Origin: Nannobrachium achirus
Taxonomy: Eukaryota > Chordata > Actinopteri > Myctophiformes > Myctophidae
Length of the DNA stretch: 64,000 nucleotides
Assembly: GCA_963921795.1 (NCBI GenBank)
Contig: OY997652.1
Span: forward strand, 63,496,809 to 63,560,808
Direction of reading: 5' to 3'
Positions 1 to 10,370 of the stretch are shown here, one piece after another (the stretch's first letter is position 1; every line of letters begins with the position of its first letter). Position numbers and translations under genes: made by a program. A model generated the notes under the pieces. That model was not told where the DNA came from and did no database searches. It saw only the letters and a program-made list of their open reading frames with translations.

Positions 1-791
1 ACATTGGCCTATTATACAGTAGCACCACCAGGATGCACAGCCTGGTGGAGACCTGTGCTCGGAAGAGCACTGCTTCTAGTTGATTCTGCATTTGGGTCCA
101 AATATCCTGTCTCACACCCTGAGTTTGTGTACAGGTTAGGATTCTCTGTCGGTCGTCCTCAGACGAGCTTCTATCGGATTCTCCAATCTTTCCGGTTCTC
201 CATACACCCGGCCAGCTCCGAAGAGCTTTCAGCTCCAGCATCCTTCTTCAGGGCGTCCACGTACGTTAACGCGGAACGTCCTCGTGATCGATGCCCGCGT
301 GTTGGTTCCCACAGGACCAGCCTGCTGGCCGGGAGCTCCCGATGTCTGTGGCAGTGGCCGGCCAGCTTCATCCTCCTAGCTGCTACCTTCTTGCTGAGCC
401 TCGGCAGTTGCTTGTACAGGTCCGTGTTTGTAATGTGGATGTTCTGGTCCACATTCAGAACAGCTCGTAGCATTCTGGTGTAGCACCCATCCAGGGACTT
501 CTGCAGGGTGGGTGTCAGGGTCCAGCTTTCGCAGCCATACAGGAGGACAGACCCCACAGTGGCTTGGAATAGGCTCAGCTTTATGTGTCGGGGGAGATTC
601 GAGCACCACACTCTTGAAATACCGTTCTGGGCCCTCCACGCTAGTGCCTTCCTGACCTTAAGGTCCTGTTCTGTGGAGTTCATCCAGGAACCCAAGTATT
701 TGAAGTAATTGACCTCTCGCAGAGCATTGCCATCTGATGTTGCAATCGGCGGATGGTCCATGTGGATGTTAACGAGAGAGAGAGGATTCAT
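1..791 (-). pseudogene. 5'-truncated non-LTR retrotransposon (RTE-like), C-terminal RT region
   Basis: The minus strand from 791 to 171 is open for about 206 codons and ends in a stop; 1-170 is then 3' UTR running off the window. Visible motifs are FKYLGSWMNS, LLYGCESWTLT, LDGCYTRMLR, LYKQLPRLS, RRMKLAGHC and a final MENRKDWRIR. This is the region after the catalytic core in LINE reverse transcriptases, where a YLG motif precedes a thumb-like domain. The endonuclease and the FADD box are absent, so the copy is 5' truncated near 790, next to a T-rich tract. The frame is open, so the copy is fairly young. Clade assignment to RTE-like is from motif memory and uncertain. Confidence 0.7.
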
Positions 792-897
792 CTTTTTTTT
801 TATTTTTTTTTATTCACGCCTTCTTACTCAAAACCACATTGTTTGATTTGGGTAAATAGACTATCCAAAGTCATATTCCTCCTCTATAAGGGATATA

Positions 898-1159
898 TTA
901 AATGGATAGTTCACATCAAAATGACTTTTTTCCTATCGATTACTCACCCCATGGGGACTTTTTGTTTGTTTTAGTCACATTCCTAAGCTAAAAATTTGAG
1001 GAGACACAGGAACAAAGGAGGAACTTTGTGTCTCCACAGGTAACCACTGATGGCCATCAAATTATTGTCTTAGGAATGCGACAAAAACTATCCATGAATT
1101 CAAGTCACAATGGGGTGATTAAAAGATAGGAGTGGGTGAACTGTCCCCCTGGATCTTAA
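898..1159. mobile_element. TTAA-flanked palindromic MITE (piggyBac-like)
   Basis: Both ends sit on TTAA (898-901 and 1156-1159). The arms mirror each other: GGATAGTTCAC, TTACTCACCCCATGG and CACATTCCTAAG on the left return as CTTAGGAATGCGAC, ATGGGGTGATTA and GGGTGAACTGTCC on the right. A related copy lies at 30885-31165. No coding capacity. The 4-bp TTAA target points to piggyBac-type mobilisation; that link is inferred. Confidence 0.6.
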
Positions 1160-1946
1160 AGGGGGCCTGTCACCTAAAGGGTTACTGTCACTTTAAGAAT
1201 CATCTTAAAAAAAAAGTTAATATTTTTTTATGATGTCATTGTGGGGATGCGCAATTATAAGCCAATCAAATTAATTGTCTGTATAGCCTGACTGTATGAT
1301 TACTTACTGTACTGGTCAGCTGTTGTTGGGGGGCGAGGGGCAGATTACACTGTGACATAAGCTTCAGACTGTTTCAGACCGTTTTCAGAGAATCTCATGT
1401 CACAGTGTAATCTGCCCCTCAACCCCTTCACAGACATCCCAAGTCTCCCGGAAATCAGTGTCTCCTCCCGCACACCCGCGAGTGGCACTGAACCTCCCGG
1501 AAATCCCGGACGCTCCCGCAAATGCTTGCCATATCCGGCTGGATCCGGTCTAGAACCGGATCTGCGACCCGCGATGCAAATAAATGTGTTCTCATTCGTC
1601 GTCGAACTGTTAATCTTGCAGCCTGTGCGACGCACGGCAGCCTGCAGGCAGGCTGTTGTGTGTCTCATTGTGATAGTGACAGAACTTTCTCCCAAATAGG
1701 TAAGAAAGACATCATGCTATAAATGAAACCGATTATATTAAGCCTAAAATGGTTCGGCCGCCTTGCAGAACCGTTTTTAACAGTGTTTAACCATTTTTAA
1801 CCGTAGAAAAATGAGTAAAATCCGAGAGAAAAAAAAAAACGATATTTTTTTGCACGCACGTGCTGCACGCACGTGCACAGGGAACTTCCCGGAAATGCTG
1901 ATCTCAAAGTTGGGATGTGTGCCTTTAGGTGACAGTACCCCTTTAA
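1156..1946. mobile_element. TTAA-flanked MITE, end AAAGGGG..TGTCACCTAAAGG
   Basis: The left end TTAAAGGGGGCCTGTCACC and the inverted right end (reverse complement TTAAAGGGGTACTGTCACC) match closely, and both carry TTAA. It shares its left TTAA with the MITE just upstream, so the two abut. The interior holds a separate hairpin at about 1336-1422 and a stretch with repeated CTCCCGGAAAT. No protein signal. Confidence 0.65.
1336..1422. repeat. Hairpin with arms GGGGCAGATTACACTGTGAC
   Basis: An arm of about 23 bases is repeated in inverse orientation after a loop of about 38 bases, inside the MITE at 1156-1946. It may be a nested foldback element or the remnant core of an inserted one. Confidence 0.7.
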
Positions 1947-2213
1947 TAAAGAGTGGTTTGACTCAAATTACTTTTCATGAGTATATAAAACCGGTGACTT
2001 TGGTGATAGGTGGTAGATAACTTTGATGTTTTTTCTCAGCTTCGAGAGCTTCAACATTCGTGTATATCTCCTTCAACTATTTTCAGATAGTTCACAGTGT
2101 GACATGCCCTTTCATAATCTGGGGGGAAAAATAAAATGAAAAAATAAATAAAATAAAAACTGAAAAATGAATCTAAAAATGAATCTATTCCATCAAGACC
2201 CTATTTTCAAATG

Positions 2214-2276
<63 letters not shown>

Positions 2277-2479
2277 TTGCGTGCCTGCACACCCTAAAAC
2301 AGACTGCAGTGATGCTCCACCTTTTTGAGCGGTGGTCACACGTCTCCATAGCGTGGTGTAGGTATGTATGTTTGTTTGTTTGTTTGTATGTCTGTATGTA
2401 GCCTCAAGTGGTGTAGTACCTTTTATGACCACACATGTTAAGGGAGGGGCGCTGTTTTCAGGCCAGGCCAGGCACACAC

Positions 2480-2537
<58 letters not shown>

Positions 2538-2563
2538 GGGGGGGGGGGGGGGGGGGGGGGGGG
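2214..2563. repeat. Microsatellites (TG)n, (CA)n and an uninterrupted G28 run
   Basis: (TG)n at about 2214-2272, (CA)n at about 2472-2535, then 28 consecutive G at 2536-2563. The TG and CA blocks are inverted relative to each other across about 200 bases. Open frames read here (poly-Cys-Val, poly-His-Thr) are microsatellite artefacts. Confidence 0.95.
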
Positions 2564-2880
2564 AGATAAACCACCGCTCAGTTCACACGGGTGTGATTTT
2601 TAAATTCAAGGACTCCCAGCTTAATATTGACTACCGCCAGGGGGTGGTGTTGTGCGTTCTGGTTTATTAACCAGGTTACATTGCACGCAAGCGAGCGACA
2701 CGACGCGATGTACGGCGAAATACTGTCCGCATATGGAGCGTTGGCCATTGCGTTGCAACGGTTTAAATTGTGCACAGCATGAAATATATCCCTTTTACGT
2801 CTTTTAAGCTTGTCAGATGACCCAGACTGGTCCAATTTCGAGATCCCCCTCACCTACTCTTTCTCTGCATTAGGACATTC
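2564..2880. other. Unassigned stretch
   Basis: About 300 bases with several CpG around 2690-2760. I see no convincing ORF, inverted repeat or known family. Confidence 0.4.
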
Positions 2881-3402
2881 AAGAATAGTATTTTAGTATT
2901 CGAATTATTCAACCTCAAAGTATTCGAATAGTCAAATATTCGACAGGACTGGCCAAACTGTCAAATATTAAGTAAGCAAGAGGCGAACATTGTGAAAATA
3001 GCAGATCTACATGTCTCACAACGCCTCGCAACGCGAGGCGTTGTGCGCATGTAGCTCTGCTATTTTCACAATAATTATCTGTGGAACCGAGTCACATTAA
3101 ATGTAATACCTACAATTCCAAGTGCTTGTCAGAGTGGGGGTCCCCAGCTCAATTATGTTTATTTTGGGGGTCACAGCGTAAAAAGGTTTGAGAACCCCTG
3201 GTATAGAGCATTAACAAATTCATCTACCAGGGGCATTGACAACTCATTCTTATGACTTCCTATCTAGCCAAGCTTTATAAACTATATATTTTTTAAAGAG
3301 AAAACAATAAACAAAATAAAACATAAAAAATAATAAGCGAATATTCGACTTCGGTGAACAACGCCGAATAGTGACTTTGATATTCGAATATTCGAATATT
3401 TG
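2881..3402. mobile_element. Degenerate element with TATTCGAATA-rich ends and a nested hAT fragment
   Basis: Several TATTCGAATA-like palindromes lie at 2890-2945 and again, mirrored, at 3340-3402. Between them, about 2950-3200 matches the hAT carrier whose end is CAGGGGTTCTCAAACC (end at 3200), including its central hairpin at 2992-3069. I read this as a hAT fragment inside an older foldback-like element. Confidence 0.5.
2992..3069. repeat. Core hairpin H1 (TACATG subtype)
   Basis: GTGAAAATAGCAGATCTACATG and its mirrored arm CATGTAGCTCTGCTATTTTCAC flank CGCCTCG/CGAGGCG. It sits in the centre of the GGTTCTCAACC hAT fragment. Confidence 0.9.
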
Positions 3403-3407
3403 GTTTG

Positions 3408-3680
3408 ATTGATTGATTGATTGAAGACGTTATTAGAAGTTTGCATAGAAAAATATACAGTTTCATGACGGTACAGTTCACTGGTACAAGGTCAACTAAA
3501 AGGAGATCCTAGAAAAGACTGAGCTTATTTCCATAGGAAACCATTGAAGTAACTCATATAATATTGAAAGAAAGACAGACACAGTTCTATGCAGTTGATA
3601 AAGTAAATACAAAATAAAATAAACAGTGCAAAAAATATATACAGTAGGTAAAAAATGGTGAATGCCCTAGCTTTCTCTGC
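3408..3680 (-). mobile_element. 3' end of a LINE with (TCAA)n tail
   Basis: Read on the minus strand, this ends GTCTTCAATCAATCAATCAA after CTTCTAATAA. The preceding about 120 bases match 58910-59005 on the plus strand (GATCTCCTTTTAGTTGACC, GTACCGTCATGAAACTGTA). The 58.3-kb copy also has RT coding sequence upstream, which identifies the family as a LINE; this copy is only the tail. Confidence 0.65.
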
Positions 3681-4020
3681 ATCCATCTCCCGGTGCCAAA
3701 TCTTACCTGATAGCACTCTGATAGTCACTGCGCAGCTATTTCTGAACCACAAGGAGCTCTCCTCTCTCTTTCCTCGGTTCCTCTCGACCTCCTCTCACCA
3801 AAGAGATTGTCATCTAACTCGGAGAAGAGCCTTGTCCTCCCACTGTGTACGCAGCACGCACACTGCCTCCTATACCTACCCCGTGCTGACTTTATACGCT
3901 ATAGCTCTGCTTTTGTTCTCTCCCCAGCTGAACTCCCCAAATCAGTGCATCTCAAATTTTTTTTTTCTCATATCAAGGATCCACAAATGAATATTTATAC
4001 TTGACACCCCCGTGTGCCCA
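3681..4020. other. Unassigned stretch
   Basis: No recognisable gene or repeat end. The open frames are short and lack conserved motifs. Confidence 0.35.
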
Positions 4021-5094
4021 TGACTCCAGATCTCTAAAAGTATCGTACTGCAATACTCTGTTACAAGTAAAAGTATGTACTGAAATTCAAAATGTACTTG
4101 AGTAAGTAGTAGTACAAAATATTAGCAGCAAAATATCTTTAGAGTACCAAAAGTATTATGCAGAAACTCCAATTTCACAAGTATCAAATGTATAAAAATC
4201 TTTTAAGCCCCATATGGGAAGCCGGCTTCCCATGACCAGTCACCAAATTGTTCAGAGGTCAATAAATCAATAGAGACAAAATCAAATTACAATTTCAATG
4301 TTGATTGGGCTCCTACAGCACATATCATCAGCTGCCATTATATTTTTCATCCATGCATTACTCATATTACTGTATTATTACACCTTATTTTTACTCGTTT
4401 TTATCATTACTCACCCTATACTTTAACATTACTAATATTACAGCACTACTCTTACTAAAACATCTGTAGAATTGACATAGTTTGACATATATTCATAAGA
4501 TTTTGACTATAAATTGATGACACCTTGATGGTCAATTTCTCTATTCATTATGTCTCCAATGAGGTCTTGAGTCTTTTTCAGTATTCAGAATGAAAATTTT
4601 CCATAGGCGGAGGTCTTTTTCAATCCTCTTTTCCTAGGTAAGTGATCACAGCAGGACAATTTGGTAAGAGAAATGTGATGTTTTACACTGCATTTGGGGA
4701 TGTTCAGGGGTTAGCTTACATTTTGTGGATCAAGAGTAGCCACAATCATTGTAGTTTTGTGTCCACACAAATGTTCCAATTTGGGCATGCCTTTTAGGCA
4801 GATTTTTCCCCTGGACCCCCATGGGGTTCAAGTGGTTCTTAAAATAGCAGATCTACAAGCTCACAATCTGTCACATCAACGCTTGTAGATTGTCTATTTT
4901 CAAATGGTAAAAATGTATAGGGCTGAAGTGGTTCCTGTATTTTGTAATAATAATCAAAATATACAAAGTAACTAGTCACTAGAGTTGTCAAATAATTGTA
5001 ATGGAGTAAAAAGTACAATATTTGCCTCTGAGATGTAGTAGAACTAAAAGTACAGAAAATTGGAAATACTTACATGTAAGTAAAATACAAAATC
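4021..5094. mobile_element. Degenerate GTACTTTTACT-type hAT carrier
   Basis: Repeated sense and antisense blocks such as AAGTAAAAGTATGTACT, ACTTGAGTAAGTAG and GGAGTAAAAAGTACAAT belong to an abundant fish repeat with ends CAGTGGTG. The same blocks recur near 13.0, 25.0, 27.1, 31.5, 36.5, 40.5, 44.2, 59.1 and 60.7 kb. A core hairpin lies at 4841-4900. Both ends are eroded here. Confidence 0.6.
4841..4900. repeat. Core hairpin H2
   Basis: AAAATAGCAGATCTACAAGC pairs with GCTTGTAGATTGTCTATTTT around an eroded loop, inside the GTACTTTTACT-type carrier. Confidence 0.8.
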
Positions 5095-5830
5095 GGCCTA
5101 TTAGACGTCTACTATACGTCTAAAGCATGTCTAAAATACCTCTAATATACGTATAGATTTGAACGTTTTTTAGACGTCTAAGACTAGACGTTGATTAGAC
5201 GACTAATAGGCGACTATATATAGACAGTCTATATTTTAGAAGTCTACAGTTAGTTTGGGTAACTCAGTTAGATTGGGGTAGGAGCGCTCGTTTTGTAGTT
5301 CACCACACCCCCCTACCACCACCTGATCAATTCACTTTGATAGTCACTTATCAACACACCGGTGTAATTCTGCATAATCACCACAAGATGGCGACAACAC
5401 AGCCATTCACTGTGTAGTCGGTGACGCCACTCGTCTGCGAGCCCTCTTTGTTTACCTACCAGCCTAGCTCAACTGTGTTTGGCCATTAGCTTACTAACCC
5501 TAACCCTAACCCTAACCCTAACCCTAACCTCTGTGGGGTGAGTCACTAACCCTAACCCTAACCCTAACCTCTGTGGGGTGAGGCGCTATCCTGCCGACGC
5601 TCCGTTGTTGGCACATCAAAGCGTGTGTGGATCAAAGCCACCGCTTGTTCCGCCCCGCGCCGCACAACGAGCGCTCCTGGTCTCAATCTAACTGAATCTC
5701 AAAATAACTGTGACATATAGACCGTCTTTATTTTAGACGTCTAATAGACATACATACCGGTATATATAGACCGTCTATGTGTAGCCGTTGAAATAACGTC
5801 TAATCAACGTCTAGTGTTAGTTGGTTAATT
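5095..5830. mobile_element. Foldback element with TTAGACGTCTA-rich arms and telomere-like core
   Basis: Outer arms carry repeated AGACGTCTA-type motifs (5100-5240 and 5720-5820). Inner arms at 5260-5294 and 5666-5700 are inverted copies (AACTCAGTTAGATTGG..GGAGCGCTCGTT). The core holds CCCTAA repeats at 5494-5569. A smaller relative with the same inner arms and G-strand telomere-like repeats lies at 46333-46651. No ORF. Confidence 0.55.
5494..5569. repeat. Interstitial telomere-like repeats (CCCTAA)n
   Basis: About six CCCTAA units, then CTCTGTGGGGTGAG, then four more units and CTCTGTGGGGTGAG again. This larger unit is itself duplicated. It lies inside a foldback element, so it is not a chromosome end. 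Confidence 0.9.
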
Positions 5831-6589
5831 TGTAGACATACACCGTACTCATACATACTAGGGCATTAACACTTTGCTAGCTGGGCCGTACTTGCCCGTA
5901 CTTGTCCGGTCTCCGAATTAGCCGACTGGACTTTTCCGGACTAGGTCATTAAAAATAAAATTAATGATAATTATAAAAAAAAACGGTCGCCGGTCCTTCT
6001 CTGTCTCTTTAAGGATCCATCTAAAAGGTTAAGGGTTCCAGGATCATGTGACCAGAAGTGCAACTCCAGCCTGCAGACTGCATAGGCCGCCATTCCGTGC
6101 CCTCTCTATACAGGAGGAGCCGTTAGCGTAGCGTTTCTCTGAGCCTTTTTCGATCAGACGAAAGTTGAAATCAAGGCTTCACAATGAGTGGATTACATGT
6201 GTTTAGATCGCTGTGCGTGGATCGAGGACGTAATGTACTTTCGGGCGCCGTTATTTATCGCTGTTTCCCCCGTTTCGACGCACGCAAATGAATGGAGAAG
6301 ATCTCCCTGCAGCGTCTTGAAAGTAAGTTCGGCGACCTCTGATAGTGTAACTATAATACCTGTACCGATCGGCGATCGCGCTCCAGTGTTGTTATCATTT
6401 GGGGCATAGTTTTTTTTAAACATGTTTCTAAATAAATAGAAGATTGCACGGCAGTACTTGTGTTCAGGGGTTTCTGGGAGAGCTGGCAAAGAGTTTTAAC
6501 AACATGTGATTTTTGCAAGTCGACTCGACTCAGTAAAAAGTTGAGTTGAAGTCGACTTTATCGTTTGATGACGTCATCACATCACACGA

Positions 6590-6822
6590 CCCCCCAATTA
6601 TTTTGGGGGGTCCCCAGATGATTAACTTAACTGTAAACAAACCAACATAAAGCGTATAGAGGGTATCTGCACATTTCTAAAATGCCAATTTAAGGACTTT
6701 TTAATACCTCTAAAATGACAAATTAAGCATTGTCCAAATTGTCAAATATATAGAGGCAGAAATTGTGAAAATAGCCGATCTACATGATCGTTGTAGATCT
6801 GCTATTTTCACAATAGAATCAT
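6590..6822. mobile_element. Fragment of GGTTCTCAACC-type hAT carrier
   Basis: Shares GGGGTCCCCAGATGATTAAC, GTAAACAAACCAACATAAAG and TTAATACCTCTAAA blocks with the copies at 28.3 and 34.1-34.7 kb. It includes core hairpin H3 and is nested in the hAT at 5859-7819. Confidence 0.7.
6765..6811. repeat. Core hairpin H3 (TACATG subtype)
   Basis: GTGAAAATAGCCGATCTACATG and GTAGATCTGCTATTTTCAC pair across a 4-base loop; the GC-rich tip is lost. Confidence 0.9.
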
Positions 6823-6828
6823 GTTATA

Positions 6829-7627
6829 GAGCATCGCAGTGCGGTGTCGGAAGTAAACAACCCATTCATTTTCACCATAGCGTTTTTCATTATCAGCCAC
6901 AAAGTCGTAGCAATTCAATGTACACTTACCACTAGGCGGTTGTAAAATGGTTCTATATGCTCCTGTAGAACCCCCGAGTATGTATGCAATCACTCTAGTT
7001 TTAGTAAAAACACGTTTTAATCAAGATCGCACGGAGAAGAACTGCATTTCCCATACTGCTAAACATGTACATCCGGTGAAATCGACGTCTGTGATTGGTC
7101 TAGCTTCTTCTTCTTTCATGTATCTTGCAGTTACCGCGGAAGTAGCTACTGCCCCCTGTCTTCCCGGCGGATTATTGCACGTCAGCAGAACGCTGTGAGC
7201 GATCGTCTTTCTTTTATAAATATGATGCACTATGTTAAGGATGACGATAAGAGCGTCCACAGAGATGACAATCACTACATTTCAGGCCATATGCTGGCCT
7301 GGATAACTAAACTGAGCGTGATTTAAGGGCTTTATTTCAGGAAACAACAACAACATTCGCAATGCATTCTGGGAGTGTAGTTTCCGCAATTTTAAAAATA
7401 ATGATGTACACAGTCTTGTACCCTGCCCTTTTTTTCAGCTTTCTAATTAATCTTTGCATTAAAAAAAATGTGAATATTGACATGATCCCTCTCCAACCGA
7501 GGTGGCTTTGTCCAAGGCTTAAAAACGTTTAAATAAATACTTTATGAAATGTCTATGGAAGAAATGAATGCGGAAAACGCTTCCGACACCAGAGTGAGGA
7601 CGGGGTGGGGCTTCAACTGCGATGCTC
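6829..7627. mobile_element. TA-flanked inverted-repeat element, ends GAGCATCGCAG
   Basis: GAGCATCGCAGTG..GTGTCGGAAG on the left is mirrored by CTTCCGACAC..CTGCGATGCTC on the right, each flanked by TA. A TA target fits Tc1/mariner-like elements. No transposase is seen; the interior is unassigned. Confidence 0.55.
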
Positions 7628-7827
7628 TATACCAAATGTAATGTAGCACTGTAATATTGGATCATTCCGTTCTTGACAATAAGAAATCCTACTGTTTGAA
7701 TGCTGTACAGACGCACGCATGGAGCAAAAATAATGATGACAAAGGATTTTTTTTTTTTTTACTTCGACTTTCGACTTTCTCTGGTGGGAGTCGACTAGTG
7801 TAATTTCGTTAATGCCCTAATACATAC

Positions 7828-8227
7828 CTACGCACTCGGCTGACACCGCTCAAAAATTACCATCAGCAATACACAGCCTCTCCTATTGCTATTCATGGTG
7901 AACAAATCAATCAGTTAGTCCATATGCATACCTAGGAGCAATAATAGACCGCCCACTGTGAATGGAAACATTACATTGAACCTGTGCGTGGGAGAAAACA
8001 AAGCGAATAATTTATTGTCTTCACCGTGTAAGATTTCTTTTTTTTCCCACCTTGTTGATAATGGGTGTTTTTCCAGTGTTGTGGAACGGATGTCTGTCTG
8101 TTTCCTTGAAGTCAACTTTTTGTTCAAAGAATATTGTTTTCTTTGAACTTCTTCTTTCTTTTGGTCAACCGCTGCATATAAACAACAGTATAATATGGCT
8201 GGCAAGGAATGTCACTATAAATACTAT
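7828..8227. other. Unassigned AT-rich stretch
   Basis: Short overlapping open frames without motifs, and no clear repeat edges. Confidence 0.3.
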
Positions 8228-8518
8228 ATCGTCACTGTCGGGCAGAAACCTTGTATCTCCAAGTTTCAAATGTGTAATTTTTTTTTTCGCAAAGCAAAGC
8301 CCTGCTTCATCATATAAGGCTGTTTCACAAAGGTAGTGAAAACAGCAGATCTACAAGCACACAACGCCTCGCACCGCGAGGCGTTGTGTGCTTGTAGATC
8401 GGCTGTTTTCACTAGTTTAAATCATTTTTAAAATTATAACTGCAAAATGAATGAATGCAAAATGAACAAAAATTTGGGCATACAAGGTTCTCACCCGACA
8501 ACGACGATATTCATGTCA
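8228..8518. mobile_element. TIR element with ends ATCGTCACTGTCGGG (GTCGGG family)
   Basis: Left ATCGTCACTGTCGGGCAGAA and inverted right CCCGACAACGACGAT define the ends. Other copies or pieces are at 38714, 46680-46914, 47544-47694, 49029-49169 and 51586-51720, with possible relics at 26684 and 34891. The centre is core hairpin H4. Flanking TA at both ends is compatible with a TA target. Non-coding. Confidence 0.7.
8335..8414. repeat. Core hairpin H4 (ACAGC/GCACAC subtype)
   Basis: AGTGAAAACAGCAGATCTAC continues with AAGCACACAACGCC and is mirrored almost perfectly to TTTTCACT. This subtype is seen only in the GTCGGG family. Confidence 0.95.
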
Positions 8519-8736
8519 TGAATGGGGAATATACTGTCTGTAATGATGATATATGATTTTGAGGAATCAAATTTAGAACCTAAAAGTATAGACCACGCAG
8601 AGGAAGCCGCGCTTCCCGTGTCATTTACATGTAAGGATTTGCTTGCTGATGCTGCAGGCAATTCCTTTATTATTTAGGTTAAAATTACACTGACGGTGAT
8701 CTACAACATGTCTGTGTTTTCATTGATTCCGATGGG

Positions 8737-9236
8737 CAGGGGTGGGCAATTGTTTTTTAGTTTTTTTTCATGGGGCCACATGAACAGAAATGTGGAAATA
8801 TTGTTGGAAAATATTGTTGAGGGCCGGGTCAACAGGCAGTGCTCCCCGCAAGATGTGCTCCCCGCAAACTAAACACATGGCTTTACCTCCGACTTAGGTG
8901 AATAAATACTTAGCAGTCCAATTTTTGTTGAAAACCCGGCATTTGGCATCTACTTTTCATTTTTTAGCCACTTTAGCCATTTTTGATGGGTAAGGTAAGG
9001 CAGGTCGTCTTGACGTGTGACCAGTCTGACCACCTGCTTCAGCACGCGTGCTGATGTACGCATTGCGTCCATATACATGAATACAAAACTTGAAAATAAA
9101 AGAAATGCAGCTCCATGCATGAGGTAACATTAGAAAATGTGTTTATTTTGTAATTTGCCATTAAGCCTACAAGGGCCGTTCAGAGTGAACCAAAGGGCTG
9201 CATACGGCCCCTGGGGCCGCACAATGCCAAGGTCTG
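8737..9236. mobile_element. hAT-like element, end CAGGGGTGGGCAATTG
   Basis: The left end CAGGGGTGGGCAATTG followed by GGGGCCACATG, and right-side GGGCTGCATACGGCCCC with a worn CAATGCCAAGGTCTG, match the family seen whole at 24947-25449. No clean target duplication. Confidence 0.5.
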
Positions 9237-9572
9237 CGATAGACGGTGCTCTACAGCAAACCGCGAGCGATCCCAGGATTCCAGAAGAAGAATACAAGCA
9301 GAAAAGCGGCTCAATGTTATCAGATTTAGAAAAATCCTTTTATCTCTGCTTCTTTTCCCAGATTGTGTTTTTGGTCAAAACAAGCTTTTTTCTATGGACC
9401 CCAACTAAAGAACGGATGGCCGCGGATACAATTTTTATCTTCTGGGTGGAAGAAAAGACAATAGTTCCCCCTAACATGTCTTTTGTGCATCCTGTGTTCA
9501 TATTCATGCTACATGGTCTTTAAAGTGTTTTTTTGGGCAATTTAACCCCAGCTGTCACTTCTATTCTGCATG
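9237..9572. other. Unassigned stretch
   Basis: A 128-codon frame overlaps it but begins inside the hAT and has no family motif. I do not treat it as coding. Confidence 0.35.
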
Positions 9573-9642
9573 CAGGGGTGTCGCAGCAAATTCTGGGCCC
9601 TGGGTACAAGGATTCAGTGTGTTATGTTGTGCTTTAACTATT

Positions 9643-9686
9643 GAAAAATATCAGATATGCGAGCTTGTAGATCTGCTATTTTTTAT
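9643..9686. repeat. Core hairpin H5a (ATAT subtype, short loop)
   Basis: GAAAAATATCAGATAT and CTTGTAGATCTGCTATTTTTT, in the CAGGGGTGTC carrier. Confidence 0.7.
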
Positions 9687-9890
9687 ATTTTTTGAAAAAA
9701 AAAATGTTTCCGTCAGTGGTGCTCAAACTTTTTCATGTGAAGGAACCCTAAAAATGATATGTATTTGGCCACGGACCCCCATCTCAAAATATTTAGTTCC
9801 AGGGACCCCCCAGAAGCAAAATCTGAGTTACAAATGTTTGCTTAAAAAATATATATTTTTAAGATTTGCACTTGCATTTTCACAACTTTT

Positions 9891-9935
9891 AAAAAATAGC
9901 AGATCTACAAGCTCGCAGCTGTGTGCTTGTATGTG
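9891..9935. repeat. Core hairpin H5b, partial
   Basis: AAAAAATAGCAGATCTACAAG with a decayed second arm GTGCTTGTATGTGCT; second hairpin of the same carrier. Confidence 0.7.
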
Positions 9936-10231
9936 CTAAAGAATAAAATAATTAAGGCCCCCTCCACCTTGGGCCCTAGTAACTCAGTCCCACTAGTTTT
10001 TTAGGTAAACATCCGTATTCTGAATTTCCACCTGCCAATGGCTTTGTAGCGAACACCAGGGCACTATTTGGAGCTCATTTCGAACAGCAAAATGGACATA
10101 AGGTCTTTTTACAAAGCAAGAGATAAACAAAGTAATTCAGAAGCTGCCAGGAGCTAACCTCACGTCACCATACTTTCTACCTCGGAGGAAAAGCCAACTG
10201 CCTGCCTCACGCACAACACCAGCTCAAAGTA

Positions 10232-10232
<1 letters not shown>

Positions 10233-10292
<60 letters not shown>
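10233..10292. repeat. (GACA)n microsatellite
   Basis: About 14 tetranucleotide units. Confidence 0.95.
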
Positions 10293-10297
<5 letters not shown>

Positions 10298-10370
10298 GCA
10301 GGTCCGCTACTGATTTTCAAATTGAATTGCACAGCAATATATTTCATAATGACCTAAACATGGTCTGGTC

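Larger units (their letters stand above)
5859..7819. mobile_element. hAT-like element, ends TAGGGCATTAAC, TSD ATACATAC
   Basis: TAGGGCATTAAC at 5859 and its reverse complement ending at 7819 are flanked by identical 8-bp duplications ATACATAC (5851-5858 and 7820-7827). An 8-bp duplication and this end type fit the hAT superfamily. The ends are followed by AAGTCGACTCGACT-type sequence near 6520 and its mirror near 7760. No transposase is visible: the interior is taken up by a GGTTCTCAACC carrier fragment (6590-6822) and a TA-flanked element (6829-7627). Confidence 0.9.
9573..9996 (-). mobile_element. CAGGGGTGTC-type hAT carrier, inverted, one end missing
   Basis: Begins CAGGGGTGTCGCAGCAAATT..GGGCCCTGGGTACAAGG and ends in CTTGGGCCCTAGTAACTCAG, the reverse of the copies at 29519-30024 and 59539-60060. 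The right terminal repeat is lost. It carries the family's two hairpins, one near each side. Confidence 0.8.

Noticed and set aside
4-483. 159-codon plus-strand frame
   Set aside because: It is the antisense shadow of the LINE RT on the minus strand.
2193-2670. Open frames of about 60-112 codons through CA/TG repeats (also at 16.6-17.1, 29.2-30.4, 33.4-33.9, 54.2 kb)
   Set aside because: They are poly-Cys-Val, poly-His-Thr or poly-Tyr-Ile readings of microsatellites and have no conserved motif.
5494-5569. Telomere or chromosome end
   Set aside because: Only a few CCCTAA units inside a foldback element, with normal sequence on both sides.
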